Below, piece after piece: positions 49,907-60,745 of a DNA stretch of 64,000 nt. Source of the DNA: Sclerodactyla briareus. Its lineage: Eukaryota > Echinodermata > Holothuroidea > Dendrochirotida > Sclerodactylidae. The stretch's first letter is position 1, and each line of letters opens with the position of its first letter. Both the position numbers and the translations under genes were made by a program. The stretch lies in assembly GCA_026419785.1 (NCBI GenBank), contig JAODTK010005826.1, forward strand, positions 180,900 through 244,899, written 5' to 3'. The notes beneath the pieces are model-generated. The model searched no databases. It had not been told where the DNA came from and saw only the letters and a program-made list of their open reading frames with translations.

Positions 49907-51387
49907 CTGTGGATATTTCACGGGGTTAATTTGTGTCACACGTTGGATCATGTCATGATATGAATCATTCAAACCAACGTGGCGGACTCTACACTTCGAG
50001 ATGGCTTTTCCCAGACCTTGTCCAAATTCACAAATTACATTCTAATTGACACATCACATTCCACGCCCATTGAGGTCAAAGGAAATAACTGTTGCAGTAT
50101 GCGTGAACCTGTAAGCATGCCGGTAGTCACCGAGGTTCTCCTGAACCATTCTGTCTTGGATACAAGCTTGGCAGTGTGGTGCTTCATACTATAAATCTTC
50201 TTACTAAGTACCCACATGTCTCCATTGAACTTAAGCCTAACTCCCACTGTATGGAGCTCAAGGCTGCAGTGCTTAAAGTACAAGGGTCATGAAATGATTT
50301 TCTTCAAAATTCAACAGACTGTTTCTGTATATCCATTATTCTTCACACCAAAAATCAGTTAGATTCATGATTTGTACTGCATTTTATTGACCGAAATGGT
50401 TAACAAATAATACACTGGCTAGAATTACCGCCACCATTAATATCCTAGTAAAGCACTGAAGGGCAGCATAAAGGCATTTCCTACTTTCCATGCACACAAA
50501 AGTTGTGCCAAAAATCTGGCTTGGGGCGTAGTTTCGTCTGGATTCACTGCAATCATGTTAGTTGAATCACGTGGATGTTCCTTTGGGCGTGCCCTGTGTA
50601 GCAATCTTTTGAAAGTGCATGTTGTTTATAAGAGTTCACAGCACAATCTAGCAGGAAAATCCCTCGAGACGTCACGAGGGCCCCTCTGCACAGGAAAAAA
50701 TCTAATTTCACTTTCATCGAAGTCAAGTTTGGGAAATTTCAAGGGCCGTTTGCATCATTTTGCTAACATTCCAACAAAATTCTGGAAAGCAATTGTTAAG
50801 CATGCTTGGTGTAGGCATTCGCAAACAGTGACCATATTGTTTTTTAGAGCACACCTGGAAAAACTCCTATTAAAGACAACAGGGTAAGTTTTGAAGGTTT
50901 CTGGATGTCACTCACGAACACTGAAGAAAGTTGTGTTAATCAGAGCATGACAGATCCCTATTGTCAGTCAAGCTACAATACACGCAGTTTCCAAACTCCC
51001 ACTGCCTAATAATGTATCTGCCCTTACAAACACTATGTGGGCTTGCGGAATTACTAAGAATCATATGAACTCATTCAGACCCTAGGCGTCCGAACTTTGC
51101 AGAGCTGCAGCCTTTAGCTGCTAGCAGTGTTCTGGTCCTTGAGGTAATCGCCCCCTCCCCCCCCCCCCCCTTGTCGCCCAAACAGGAACTGTGAGCATGA
51201 CTGGGGCAGCCTTTCAGTCAGCAATTCCTACATATGAGGCAGGCTTCAATTCTTTGCTTTTTTCTTTTGCACTTGGTATTTCTTCTCATGAGACCCTAAG
51301 CCATTGTCCTTCCCGTAAGCGCACGTAATACAAAGAATGATTATATTATAGGTGTCCTAACACCTGATTGAAATAATATCAGCTTAC
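49907..51387 (-). other. Intron of the TUT-like gene (candidate)
   Basis: Lies between the donor ATG|GTAAGC at 51387 and the acceptor before 49906. It contains dispersed repeat family A (50570-50830) and a C homopolymer at 51149-51170. Nothing else was recognised. Confidence 0.45.
50570..50830. repeat. Dispersed repeat family 'A', copy 2
   Basis: Collinear with 6720-6960: CAATCTTTTGAAA, AGTTCACAGCACAATCTAGC, TCCCTCGAGACGTCACGAGG forming a hairpin, CCCCTCTGCACAGG and GAAGTCAAG. It lies inside an intron of the TUT-like gene. Confidence 0.5.
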
Positions 51388-52662
51388 CATGTGCATAGGA
51401 GGAAGCTGTTGGCCCATGAGTGGAGGTGAAACAGTGCCTGGCACAGTGGTACCACCTGGTGTGACTGTCCAATCATGAGTGGGCTCGCGTCCTGGTTGGC
51501 TGGGGTACACCATCTGCCCTGCTGGCATGGGGGAGCCAGGGGGAGGCCCAGTACCCATCCTTGGACCGACCCCTCATTGCGGGACTGTGAGTCAGTTGGT
51601 GGGTGGCCCGTGAGCAGTCATTGATGATGGAGATAACCTCCGAGGGGTACAGACATGAGAGGGGGAATTTGATTCTGAGAATGTGTGACTGGTGATGCTA
51701 CTCATTGGTTTACCCATCGAGTGTGAGTGTTGCGCCATGTCCGTGGATGTGTAGCACTATTTTTTGAGGAGAGATGTGGCGCTATGTCTAGGTGGTGTAA
51801 CTCCTCTCGGGTGCGTGTGGTCTTGCCTGGGTGGTGTGTTCCGCGCTGCCTGGGCGGTGTACCCATCGACTGTACCGTGTTATTTCTGTCCAATCAGTAT
51901 TATACCGCCCTGGGGGTGCACCTGGTGTGTGGTGAGTTTCCATGTCCTGCAGATAACATGTCCTGCCTATGACCTGGGATGTTCCCCTGCCTACTGGACG
52001 TCATGAGCGGGCACCACCTGCCCCGGGGCTGCCTCCTGGGAGTGGTCCCAGAAATCCCGGCCTCATCTGCTGCACGTTCATAAAACATCATGAGCTCCGA
52101 CGAGGGTTGTGGGACCACTGCGTCCGAGTTGTACCAAAACTGTCCTGGCACATTCTGTCCGTGACAAGTGGCAACATCGGGAAATCCTGGTAGGGGTATC
52201 TGGTGGTGGTTGCCAGGAGACCGGGTTGGCCCCGAGGGTGGCTCTGGTGGGCGGTGTTCCAGATAGGGAAATGCTCTTGTCAGGTGTCCGATGGGTTGGT
52301 GGTGATGCATGATGCCCAGGTGGCGACTGATAATATCGGTCGGTGAGGATGGGGCCTAGGTTGTGAGCGGGGGTGTCCAGGTTGGTTGAGGTGGGGTCAC
52401 TTCATGAGGCGAGGGATGCCTCTGAAGGGTTTAGCCATTGGACTGGGTGTTTGTAGAGCCTTGGGATGCCCATTCAGGTGGTCCAGTGTCTCTTTATGTT
52501 CGCTGACACCCTGGTCATTGCGGCAACATTTCAGGGGAGAGGATGCTTGGTTCATTCATTGGACTTGCATCGTTCACAAGAGTGTTACCCGCAACAGGGT
52601 AGGACTGGCTGTGCCCCCGGGAAGTCTTGCTGGTGTTGGGTTACTGTCTAGGATGTAGCCTG
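51388..52662 (-). CDS. TUT4/TUT7-like gene, large Pro/Gln/His-rich tail exon
   Basis: A 1275-nt block with an acceptor TTAATTGCAG before 52662 and a donor ATG|GTAAGC after 51388. From the 5' side it reads GYILDSNPTPARLPGGTASP, then a DASPMNEPSILSPEMLPQ stretch, a long His/Pro/Ser-rich middle (HHHQPIGH, RPPEPPSGPTRSPGNHHQ), and DWTVTPGGTTVPGT followed by VSPPLMGQQLPPMHM at the donor. No single frame is open throughout; the reading hops frames many times, as expected of indel-laden sequence, and Pro/Gly/Gln-rich composition persists through each hop. TUT4/TUT7 proteins end in such low-complexity tails after their zinc knuckles. There is no catalytic role; the segment is probably disordered. It was chosen over a repeat origin because both splice sites and composition agree. 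Confidence 0.55.
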
Positions 52663-53024
52663 CTGCAATTAATCGTCGTCCAGCTGTTGATAGAGAAAGC
52701 AGAGATGTATCAAGTTACCTAGTGGGTATTTACGCTAAGTCTGCCTGTTCGTGATAACTGGGTCGTTTGGTATACACTTGGTTCTTACATTTGGATCTGA
52801 GAGGTCGAAAGAGAGCGATTGCAGTTAGAGATATAACAAGCAGAGCCTAGCAAACAAGCTCAAACAATAAAATACAGAAATAGGCTACATTCCCTACATA
52901 TCAGTGACTATATGCTCAAATCAATCAGATCATGTTCACCCAACTCGATACGCTGCATCTACTCAAGAATTATCAGACCATGTTGCAGGAATATCGCATC
53001 TGTGATGTCAACTCACATAATGTC

Positions 53025-53870
53025 ACAGTGCCCTCCCTCCCCTCATATTCAGCAGAGAATTTCTCCCAGATCATTCTCTATCCGAGGTTTCCCTTTTCAC
53101 CTGACTGAGCCTCTCCGGACTATTTTTCAGGTGCTGATGTAAACCCTCATGACTACCTTACGTCAGAGCTGACCACCCTTCCCTCTCTATTAGCAGACAA
53201 ATCCCCCATAGCACCACTGGGACTTCTGCTGTTTTCACTTCACCATGACTGAGCTTCCAGTGTTGGGTGTAGAGGCTTACCCTTACTGTCAGAGCTTACC
53301 ACCATCCCTCTTTATCAGCAGAGGAATCCCTCACAGCAACAACTGGGACTTAATGCTGTTTTCACTTCACCATGACCGAGCCTTCCCAGTGTCTGGGTGT
53401 AGAGGCTTACCTCTTACCGAGATGATCACCCTTCCATCCCTATTAGCCGAGAATTCTCACTTGCGTGGTCTTTCACTTTCAACATGAATGAGCTTCCCAG
53501 TGTCTGGAGTTGTGAGCACCTTATGGTCAAAGCTGACCACCTTTTTCCTTGGTCTACCAGCAGAGGAATCCCCCTCAGCATCACTGTGACTTTCTAGGTT
53601 TGCACTCACCATAACTGGCCTCTCCACAGTCTGGGTATGAAGCTTTCTTATGTCTTTGACCTTACTGTCAGTTCTTACCCCTTTCCCGTCCTATTGCAGA
53701 GGAATCCCCCAAGAACACTGCGAACTCCCACTTGTTTTGACGTCACGACTGACTCAGCTACCAGCGTCTGGGTATAGAGCTCACCTTACTGTAGGAGGTT
53801 GGACCACCTTTTCCTCTCTATCAGTAGAGGAATCCTTAGCAGCACCCCGTGACTTTCTGTGCTTTCACTC
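53025..53870. repeat. ~125-bp minisatellite, about seven copies
   Basis: Each unit contains TCTCTAT(T/C)AGCAGAGGAATC, CAGCA.CACTG.GACTT, TTTCACTTCACCATGAC, CCCAGTGTCTGGGTGTAGAG and CTTACTGTCAGAGCT. Copies at roughly 125-bp spacing run from about 53025 to 53870, with indels and decay towards both ends. The array stops at the donor site of the exon at 53873-54157 and so lies in the following intron of the minus-strand gene. Confidence 0.85.
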
Positions 53871-53872
53871 AC

Positions 53873-54157
53873 CTCACTGGGCCTTCCTGCTGATTGTTGT
53901 TCTTTTGCTGGCTGTACTTCAAAATCTTCTTGGATTGACTCCCCAGTATGCTCCCTCCTGAGTGACCGCTGTTGGTCTTGGGATCTTCCGTCTCTCTGAA
54001 ATCATCACTCTTCCTGTGGTGTGTGGATGGACGCCTGAGCGATGATGCTGCCTGTTTGCGGGTGGTTACCCTGGGTCTGAGGAGTGTTCCCCTGGTTCTG
54101 GGGAGGGTTCCTATGAGCCTGGGGGGTGCCCCCCTTGGGTGTGGTTTTTCTGTGGAG
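53873..54157 (-). CDS. TUT4/TUT7-like gene, Gln/Asn/Pro-rich tail exon
   Basis: The minus strand shows a pyrimidine-rich acceptor (ATTCTCTCAACTCTCAG) before 54157 and a strong donor (GTGAG|GTGAGTG) after 53873, enclosing 285 nt. One frame is open across the whole exon and ends with KKILKYSQQKNNNQQEGPVR. A second frame is open for the first two thirds and reads PQAHRNPPQNQGNTPQTQGN with more of the same composition. The latter better fits the tail of the neighbouring exons, so a frameshift probably lies in between. It has no start codon, as expected of an internal exon. It follows the zinc-knuckle exon across a large intron that holds the DIRS-type element. I see no third zinc knuckle, which vertebrate TUT4/TUT7 have; it may lie in a missed exon. 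Confidence 0.5.
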
Positions 54158-55009
54158 CTGAGAGTTGAGAGAATTGAGGACTAATTGCGAGTACCATGCA
54201 ATCTCTGAGAAAGAGCACAGGGCATGGCATTTTTGACAAAGTGGAGCAATATCTGATTTCCGGAGAGAAAATATGTTCGTTTTATTTGATCTTCAAAAAC
54301 ATATTTTGGTATCTGGCCTTGTCCATATCCACTAATTCACGAATCTGTGATTTATTTCCTTTTTCCTCTTCCGTAACATTCCAGTTAGTTTGTAATTATC
54401 AAAAATGACCATGGACAAATTATTAGACTGATATGGTTGTAATTAGGGGAATAAATACCAGGGTACCCAGGTCTGTTATTGGGTAGGATGGTCATTGTGG
54501 AGGCTTAAAACCATGAGCATCACAATTTCCTCCGTCTTTGCAGACAGACGTGCATGGTGCAGTCTCATGAAGATGTGCGCATAACAGCGGTTCTGACAAG
54601 CGCAGGTAACAAAGTCAAAACACACTATGGCTAACATGAAAATGAGCAATTGAATTGAAGACATTGAAAAACAAGAGAGTAGGTAAATTGCAATCACGAG
54701 TATGAATGTCGATGTCAAATTCCTGCAGTATTCTTCCACTCATTTTGGGAGTTTCCCCCATGTACTTTCTTTGTGGTCTTAAACATGGGCTGGGCCGAGT
54801 CCCTGGAGTCATTAAGCTCGAGTCGGCGTTGTGTCAAAATTAGGTCCGAAACGGATGACTGGACTCAAGTCCTCCAACACTGATGATTAAACCCACACCC
54901 CCAACATGAGGTGCTGCAAAAGAGGGGCAGTGCCTACTCTGTGTACTTGAGTTGAAGGATTTGAGACGCAGGAAAGAAGAACAAGTGAAGGTTCCCAGGT
55001 CTGCACCCT
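54158..55009 (-). other. Intronic sequence between tail exon and DIRS-type element
   Basis: Short open frames near 54476-54812 on the minus strand include cysteine-containing segments but do not match a CCHC knuckle or other known motif. I see no supported feature. Confidence 0.4.
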
Positions 55010-55082
55010 TGCAGGGAGGGGGGGGGGGGGGAGCAGGAGAGGTGCCTTGAATTAAACCCCCTTCGTTAAGGGGGCTAAGTCG

Positions 55083-55228
55083 GTGGGCAACTTACCTTCT
55101 GGACTTTAATACAAAATTGGCATTTTCGGCCAAACGGCGCCGCTTCAACCACACCCATATACCAGTAAAAAAGAGTTAAGCCACAGCGACGGTACCGAAC
55201 GCAGCCGTCGTAAACTAAGCTGGGCGCA
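55083..55228. repeat. DIRS left inverted terminal repeat (3' end of element)
   Basis: CTTACCTTCTGGACTT, CATTTTCGGC.AAACGGC, CCGCTTCAAC, TAAAAAAGAGTTAA and GGTACCGAACGCA occur in this order. The complement of 62152-62018 shows the same order. Similarity fades beyond AAGCTGGGCGC. Confidence 0.85.
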
Positions 55229-55315
55229 CGGGTGCTTACTATCATTCCAACTGAGCACCCGACGGTCCCCGGCTGGTGGGGAGGACAGGCGTGGTGTCCA
55301 GAAGAGTTGCCCATC

Positions 55316-55410
55316 GTAAAGTAGCCCCCCTTAAAGAAGGGGTTAATTACGGCAGGGGCACTTACCTTCTGGACTACTACAAATTGCAGACTCCCCACCT
55401 GCAAGGAGGG
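55316..55410. repeat. DIRS internal complementary region
   Basis: The right part, GCACTTACCTTCTGGAC (about 55359-55376), repeats the outer edge of the terminal repeat (complement near 62131-62150). The left part, AGCCCCCCTTAAAGAAGGGG (55323-55342), is complementary to the sequence just outside the left repeat (55050-55077, CCCCCTTCGTTAAGGGGGCT). A segment pairing with both ends, placed just inside the 3' repeat, is what DIRS elements carry. Confidence 0.7.
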
Positions 55411-55639
55411 TGGGAAGCCGGGGAGCGAATTCTCCAACTAGAAAAGACCACTACCGAAAAAGACGTCTGAAGTAGTACCGCCTCCGTAGTCACACCAGGC
55501 TCCAGACATCCGAGCGGGGCCCCTCCCGTCACAGGCAGGATGTCCCGAGCCAGCCACACGACCCTACACAACCGCCCAACGAGCAAAGCCGCGGGTTGTG
55601 GAAGAGGGAGGGGCGCAAAGCCGACGCTTACTTAGAGGC

Positions 55640-56560
55640 TAGCGGCCGCCCCGGGCGAGGGGCCCACCGCCAGACGCGGAACCCGAACCGCAACCCCCGG
55701 CGAGGGAGGAAAGCGGGTGGCCATGTGGGATTCACTCCGCAGGGGGGTCCCGAAGGTATGAAGCGGTAAAGGGATTATGAGATTTCCACCCCGCAGCCTG
55801 GAGAATCCCCTCCAAAGGCACACCTGATAGCGCGCGAGGGAGGGAGGAGGCGACCCCCCACACATCGTGAGCTCGCGATCGGACGGACCATCCCCGGTCC
55901 GCCCGACAGATCGCGCTGACGATCCAGTGGGAGGTAGACAAAGCATGCAAGGCACTAAGGCGCCGAGCCGATGCGCCGAGCCGATGCCGCCGCAAGAAGG
56001 AACGCCGTGTTCTTAACTGACAACTGCGGCAGAGGAGACGTCAGTCCGCTATCGGCTCGAAGGTAGGCTCCGCTAGTATCCGCCGGACGTCCCCCATGTC
56101 CCAGGGGCGGAACGAGAGTGCGAAAACTCTAGACGATCCAAAACATGCTACGAAGGAGGGAGTCAAGGGCTCGCAGAAGACCCGTTGAATCCATCCGCGC
56201 AATCCGCTATGTATAGCCGCAACAGCGGCGGGTACCCCGGAGCGTTGTTCACTTGCCGCCCTAAACGGAACAAGTAGAGGAGGAAGTCGGCCACCTCCCC
56301 GACATAGTTCGCGGCCCGAAAAACCTGGCGATCCGCACACCCCCTCGGTACAAATCGGAGTCGCCGAAATCATACAGGCGTTATGTGTGAAATCTCTCCT
56401 GACCCGTGCGCATCGCGGCAGCCTCCTACGAAAGGCCCTACGCTTGGAGGGAATCCCTGACACGGGCCACGCAACCCAGGCGCAGAGCCTCTGGGTGCGG
56501 GTGGCGTACGAATCGAGAAAGGCCCAATCCAGGGCCCAGAGCATCGACTGCCCAGGCGCC
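55640..56560 (-). pseudogene. DIRS tyrosine recombinase (frameshifted)
   Basis: The YR would integrate the circular DNA copy of the element. On the minus strand, pieces in shifting frames give an N-terminal DALALDW.FLDSYA-like linker (near 56530), a SDFLLYLFR-like helix, a GVPAAVAAIHSGL block (near 56205-56235), and PWDMGDVRRILAEPTFEPIA. Then come an ASARR..AL.ALSTSHWIVS block carrying a conserved arginine region (55925-55975) and finally GVPLEGILQAAGWKSHNPF followed by TASYL, in which the tyrosine is the expected nucleophile (about 55750-55815). Block order and spacing match DIRS recombinases. At least four frame changes interrupt it. Confidence 0.75.
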
Positions 56561-57100
56561 CTCGACGGGACTCGTGGAGAGAGAGCACAAGCTGTGCGTT
56601 GAGAGGCGATGCGACAGGTTCCACCCGGACGATGATGAGGTTGAAACGCCCCTCGAACAACGCCTGCACAACTCGACGTGAAGAGACCACTCCGCGGAGC
56701 CTGAGTGATGCGCCGAGAGGCGTCTGCGAGGGAGTTTCGGAACCGGAAGGTGAAACCGATTGAAAGGCCCTCCGTGTGCGCGGCACCACTGGAACATGGT
56801 CCCAGGGTTCTACGGACCAGAGCCTCCGCGAACGGCGTACCGTTCTGCCGGCTTTATTGTACGGACACCGCCGCGGACTGTCGCAACGGACCAGTTACGA
56901 GGCGGCGCGCCACTCTCGGGTTCAGTAGTTTCGAAGCGCGGAACACCGCCAGCAACTCGAGGACGTTTATGTGGGGTTCCCCCGTAACTCCGATTCCCAC
57001 ACGTGAGCCAACGCGGCTCCGGAGGAGTGAGCCCCCCAGACCTCCAGGGCGAGGCGTCCGACGTTAGGCAAAAAGTTGGACGGGAGAAGGCGGGGACCGT
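56561..57100 (-). pseudogene. DIRS RNase H domain (frameshifted)
   Basis: Follows the RT on the minus strand. VWGAHSSGAALAHVWESEL is followed by HINVLELLAVFRASKLL near 56930-56990; the Glu of this block is the expected catalytic glutamate. A VRCDS..AVSVYNKAG block comes next (near 56850-56890, split between two frames), corresponding to the usual DN..V..Y.NKQGGT. The domain would degrade the RNA strand of the replication hybrid. It ends in a frame-shifted FQWCRAHG and ADA.SRR-like block near 56700-56790. One stop and two slips interrupt it. Confidence 0.7.
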
Positions 57101-58080
57101 ATTACCACCTGCATGACGTTGTCCCTGTTAGCCACCACCGGATTATCGGGCCAGGTTGTGGCGCCACGCAACTGGCTGCGACCAGATCCCGAGACGACGG
57201 ACGAAAAAAACGCCAAGAGTGGATCTGGAGGGGCGCATATGTACAGCGGCAATAAGGAACCAGGTCCACTAGGCTTGCCATTTTGGGAGCAGAGGAGCAC
57301 CAGGCCACGCCTCCGCGCAGGGAGATGTTCGCCCTGAAGCAGACGACACCAGGCTTGCAGGCCTCCAGTCCCCCAGGGTTGGGGTGGCCCCCCCCGACCG
57401 ATGGATCGATCTGCGCACCCAGATAAGCGATCCGCGGGGACGGTCGCAGGTAGGACTTGGCAAAGTTGACGGCATCCGAGGGCTCCGCCGCCCAAGTCCA
57501 GGAATCCAAGAACCGTGCGGGGTGCTCCTCTGCCCCCCACGAGTCCCCCACGATAAGCAGATCGTCCAGATAAGTGAAATTCTGGACCCCCTGACGACGG
57601 CCAAAGGCCACCATGGCCCTCGTGACCCCGTGTAAACCACACGGGCGACCGTAAAACCCAACGGGAGACTGGTAAGCGGTAGGTAGAGGAAGCGCGGGGT
57701 ATTAGCGGAACATAGGAAGAAGGAATCCTCCAGCCTGACGGGGATTATGAAGTATGCATCCGCTTAGGTCCAGCCGAAGTCGCCCAGAGAACCCCTCCGC
57801 AGGTGTTTGAAAATCACCCCTAGTGTTTCATGCGGAAAGTGGGTGGGCGGACCGAAACGGTTTTTGGAGGAGGATGCAGGGTCAAATCGGCCGCCACGAT
57901 TTGTACTTTTCTGGGCGTCAGAAAGAAGGATGCCACAAACCGTGGGACTTCTTGCGGGAGGAGGGGAGTAATGGCCCCCTTGGCCAAAAGGGTTGCGATC
58001 TCCCTCTCCAACGCCAGATCGGCTGGGAGCGGTCAGCGGGACCGACGTAGCCGAAATGCCCGGAGCTCGGCGGGAGTGCG
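57101..58080 (-). pseudogene. DIRS reverse transcriptase (frameshifted)
   Basis: Starts with EREIATLLAKGAITPLLPQE (57950-58011), the usual opening helix. FVASFFLTPRKVQ follows, then PPTFRM, a DAYFIIPV block holding the first catalytic Asp region (near 57755-57785), a LPLGFTVA.VV(F)TR segment near 57640-57665, and FTYLDDLLIVGDS with the catalytic YLDD at 57561-57572. It continues with SPRIAYLGAQIDPS and a thumb/linker ASLVDLVPYCRC..PLQIH typical of DIRS polymerases. All motifs are in order over the expected ~320 residues, in at least three frames. The catalytic Asp pair is intact. Plus-strand open frames opposite are shadows. Confidence 0.85.
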
Positions 58081-58231
58081 CCGGAACCTCACAGGCGATA
58101 CCCCGGGAGATCGTGGCCAGGGGAAATCCACCTGTCGAGGTGACAGAGGCCACGCCCCCGCGGAGTCCCGGAGACGACCCCCACAGGTGGGGTCCGCCTG
58201 GGGGGTTATGGGACAGGGGGCCGGTAGTCGC

Positions 58232-60745
58232 TTACCCCCGGGCGGGCTGGCTGGAGGGCACCGCCTCCTCTGCCACGGCCGGGGGGGGAGAATGACGCGC
58301 CCCCCATGGGCTCTTGCGGGGACGCTTGGCCGGGTTTCCCTTATGCTTACGGGGGGACGGGGGCACCCCCCCGCCCTTCGGGAGGGCCGAGACGCCTGAT
58401 CGCTCCCCCGAGGGGCGGCTCGCTGACCAGGAAGAACGGTCCGCTATACGGGCAGACACGTCCGCCGTCCCCCGGTACGTCTTCACCCGGGAGGCGTCCT
58501 GTTCCAGGACATGGGGAAAACAGCCTCCGAGGATTGGTACGGGGCCCAAAAATAGGAAAAACAACAAGGCGCTCTGGAGGTTCGCCCGCGGTGAGCGGAG
58601 AGAGGTTCAAGTCCGGCGCAGGACACGTCTCGACCTCAAAGACGTTGACCTGACGGCAATGGTGGGCAAACTGATCGCAGGCCAGTCTAGTAACCGCCGA
58701 CTGGACTCTCGACATCACCTCCCGCAGGGCCGGGTCTGCCGACGGCGCCACCTGGGGCGAAAACACTCCCAAAGCTGTGAGAGCCGAGACCTTGATACCG
58801 ATCTCGCTGCCACGCGTCCAAAAAACAGGGATCGGCGTCTCGGTCTCCGCCTGGGGCCGATCTTCAGACGGAAAGGTAGGCCGTCCACCTCCTTGGCCGG
58901 GAGAACCGACACCCTCCCGACAGGACCAGCCTGTCCCACCCTCCGGCGGCAGGGGAGCGGAACGGAGAATAGCACCTTGTACGGTGGACTTGAGGAACTC
59001 GAATGAGGCGGTCCTCCCCGTGTGGGATGCTCGACGGGGGACGTCCCGGCCCTAGACCTGGAAATCTGGAACACGTAAAGCGGCATAGGGAGGGTGGGAG
59101 AGGAATGGGGCGGAGGAAGGGGATCCGGCATGGTCCAAACTGCGCCCAGCGGTCGTTTCCTCCGTCGCGGCCTCCTGGTCTTAGAAAAGTTCCAGGGCGA
59201 AAGCCGGCAGCCAGTTACGGTCACGCCGCAGGTAGTCAGCCTCAAAGAGGCCCGTACGGGTGGCTCTTCCGTCGACCTGAAAGGACTACTGGCCGAGGGC
59301 CCCCTTCAACGGAGGGGGCAGGAGATTCGCCGGCTGAGGACGGGGCGTCGGACCCTGACCAACGGTCAAATGCGTGCACGTCGATCTACGGTTCCAGGAC
59401 CGGCGGGGGAGGGAAGATCGACGTTCTGTAGCCCCTCGGTGTGGCTCCCGTCGCCTAAGCAACAGGCGGAGACGTAACGGGGAGAACAACGGACACTGAA
59501 AACCATCCCGGCTCGCGGCGAGTGTCCGGTGTTGTCGAGGATGGGGGAGGGGACCAGCGCCCCGGGCGGAGAGGTAGGTCAACTCCGGGCCGCGACAGCC
59601 CTTGATGCAAACAACGCCGTCAGGGACTGAAGACTGGGGACTATTTGCCAGCCGGAAGATCGCGCTTCTCCTGAGGTTAAGGGACTTACAGGAGGGGGTT
59701 GCTCCCCGACTTCCTCATCCGGGGGCGACTGCAGGGGGGGACCCCCATTTCCGGTCGCACGGTACTGACCTTGCAGAGTTTGGGGCGGGATCGGCAGGGA
59801 ACAAAACTCCACCATTCCTGAGGTCTCTGACCGAGGTTCCCCGCATCGCCAGGAGGGGGGCGGGGCATCCCCGAAGAGAGCCAAGCGGGGAGAACCGTCG
59901 CGAGGTTGTTTGGGGTGCAGCCCAGGGGGCAGAGCCTCCAAAAAACCCCGGCTGTGCGCCCATGACGGGTTGCCCCTACACGGTACCCTGAAACACGATA
60001 ACCAGGGCCCGGACGGCCCGAACGGATTCGGGGGAACGCCAAAACATAGGCTGTGGAGCGTACAGGAACCCGTCCCCCCACGGGTAGGAACGGTTCCCTG
60101 CACCCTGCGCCCCCGGAGCAGGGGTCGTGCCACCCCCAGGAAGAGCCAACTGTCTGGGGGGAAGGGGCTGAGGCCGGAACCCCGACACGCGGGAGGCCTG
60201 CCCTAACCCGGTTAGGGACAGGGACGACGGAAAAGGTGACCGCAGCGCCGACATAGTCGTCCTAAAACAGCGGTCCCCGCAGGGACCTCATTCCCCCCAA
60301 CACAGGCCGACGCCAGCACGGCTAGCCTGATGGTTGAGGGAGAAGGGAGGGGGGACTGGAGACACCAAGGTGCCCAGAGGGATCGCAATGTCCCTGAAAG
60401 ACCTGGCGGGACGAGGTATAAAGCCCGTGGCCCTTCAACGAATGAGACCGTACCACCGAAGACTCGGCCCCACGCAGGGCATCATTCCCCCCATTACTGC
60501 GCGGACCCAACAAGGACGCAGCAGTGGAGGAGAAGGATGGACAGGACGCAAGGTCCCAACCCGCGCAGTAGAACGGGGGGGGACCCGGAGGGAGCCCCAC
60601 CAAGCGTGGGTTTGGAGCGCACGCGAGCGCCGGGCGACGCAGTGTAAAAACGGGTGGAAGGACCTCTGACCTTGCGGGGGAGTGCGCTGGCTGAGGACAT
60701 TGTACCGTAATGCCTCTTCGTCTTACAGATGCGTAAAAAAGCAAC
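58232..60745 (-). pseudogene. DIRS gag-like region
   Basis: Upstream of the RT on the minus strand, 2.5 kb of GC-rich sequence with long overlapping open frames (for example 58347-58772, 58715-59245, 59579-60133 and 60322-60744) rich in Pro, Arg, Ser and Gly. DIRS gag ORFs occupy this place and are poorly conserved. I recognise no defined domain, and which frames are real cannot be decided because of indels. The call rests on position within the element. Confidence 0.45.

Noticed and set aside
54476..54812. Cysteine-containing minus-strand frames considered as the third zinc knuckle of the TUT-like gene
   Set aside because: The Cys/His spacing does not fit C-x2-C-x4-H-x4-C in any frame, and splice sites are poor.
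57830..59006. Long plus-strand open frames (up to 230 codons)
   Set aside because: They lie opposite the RT and gag regions of the DIRS element in GC-rich DNA, where long antisense frames are expected; no motif recognised.
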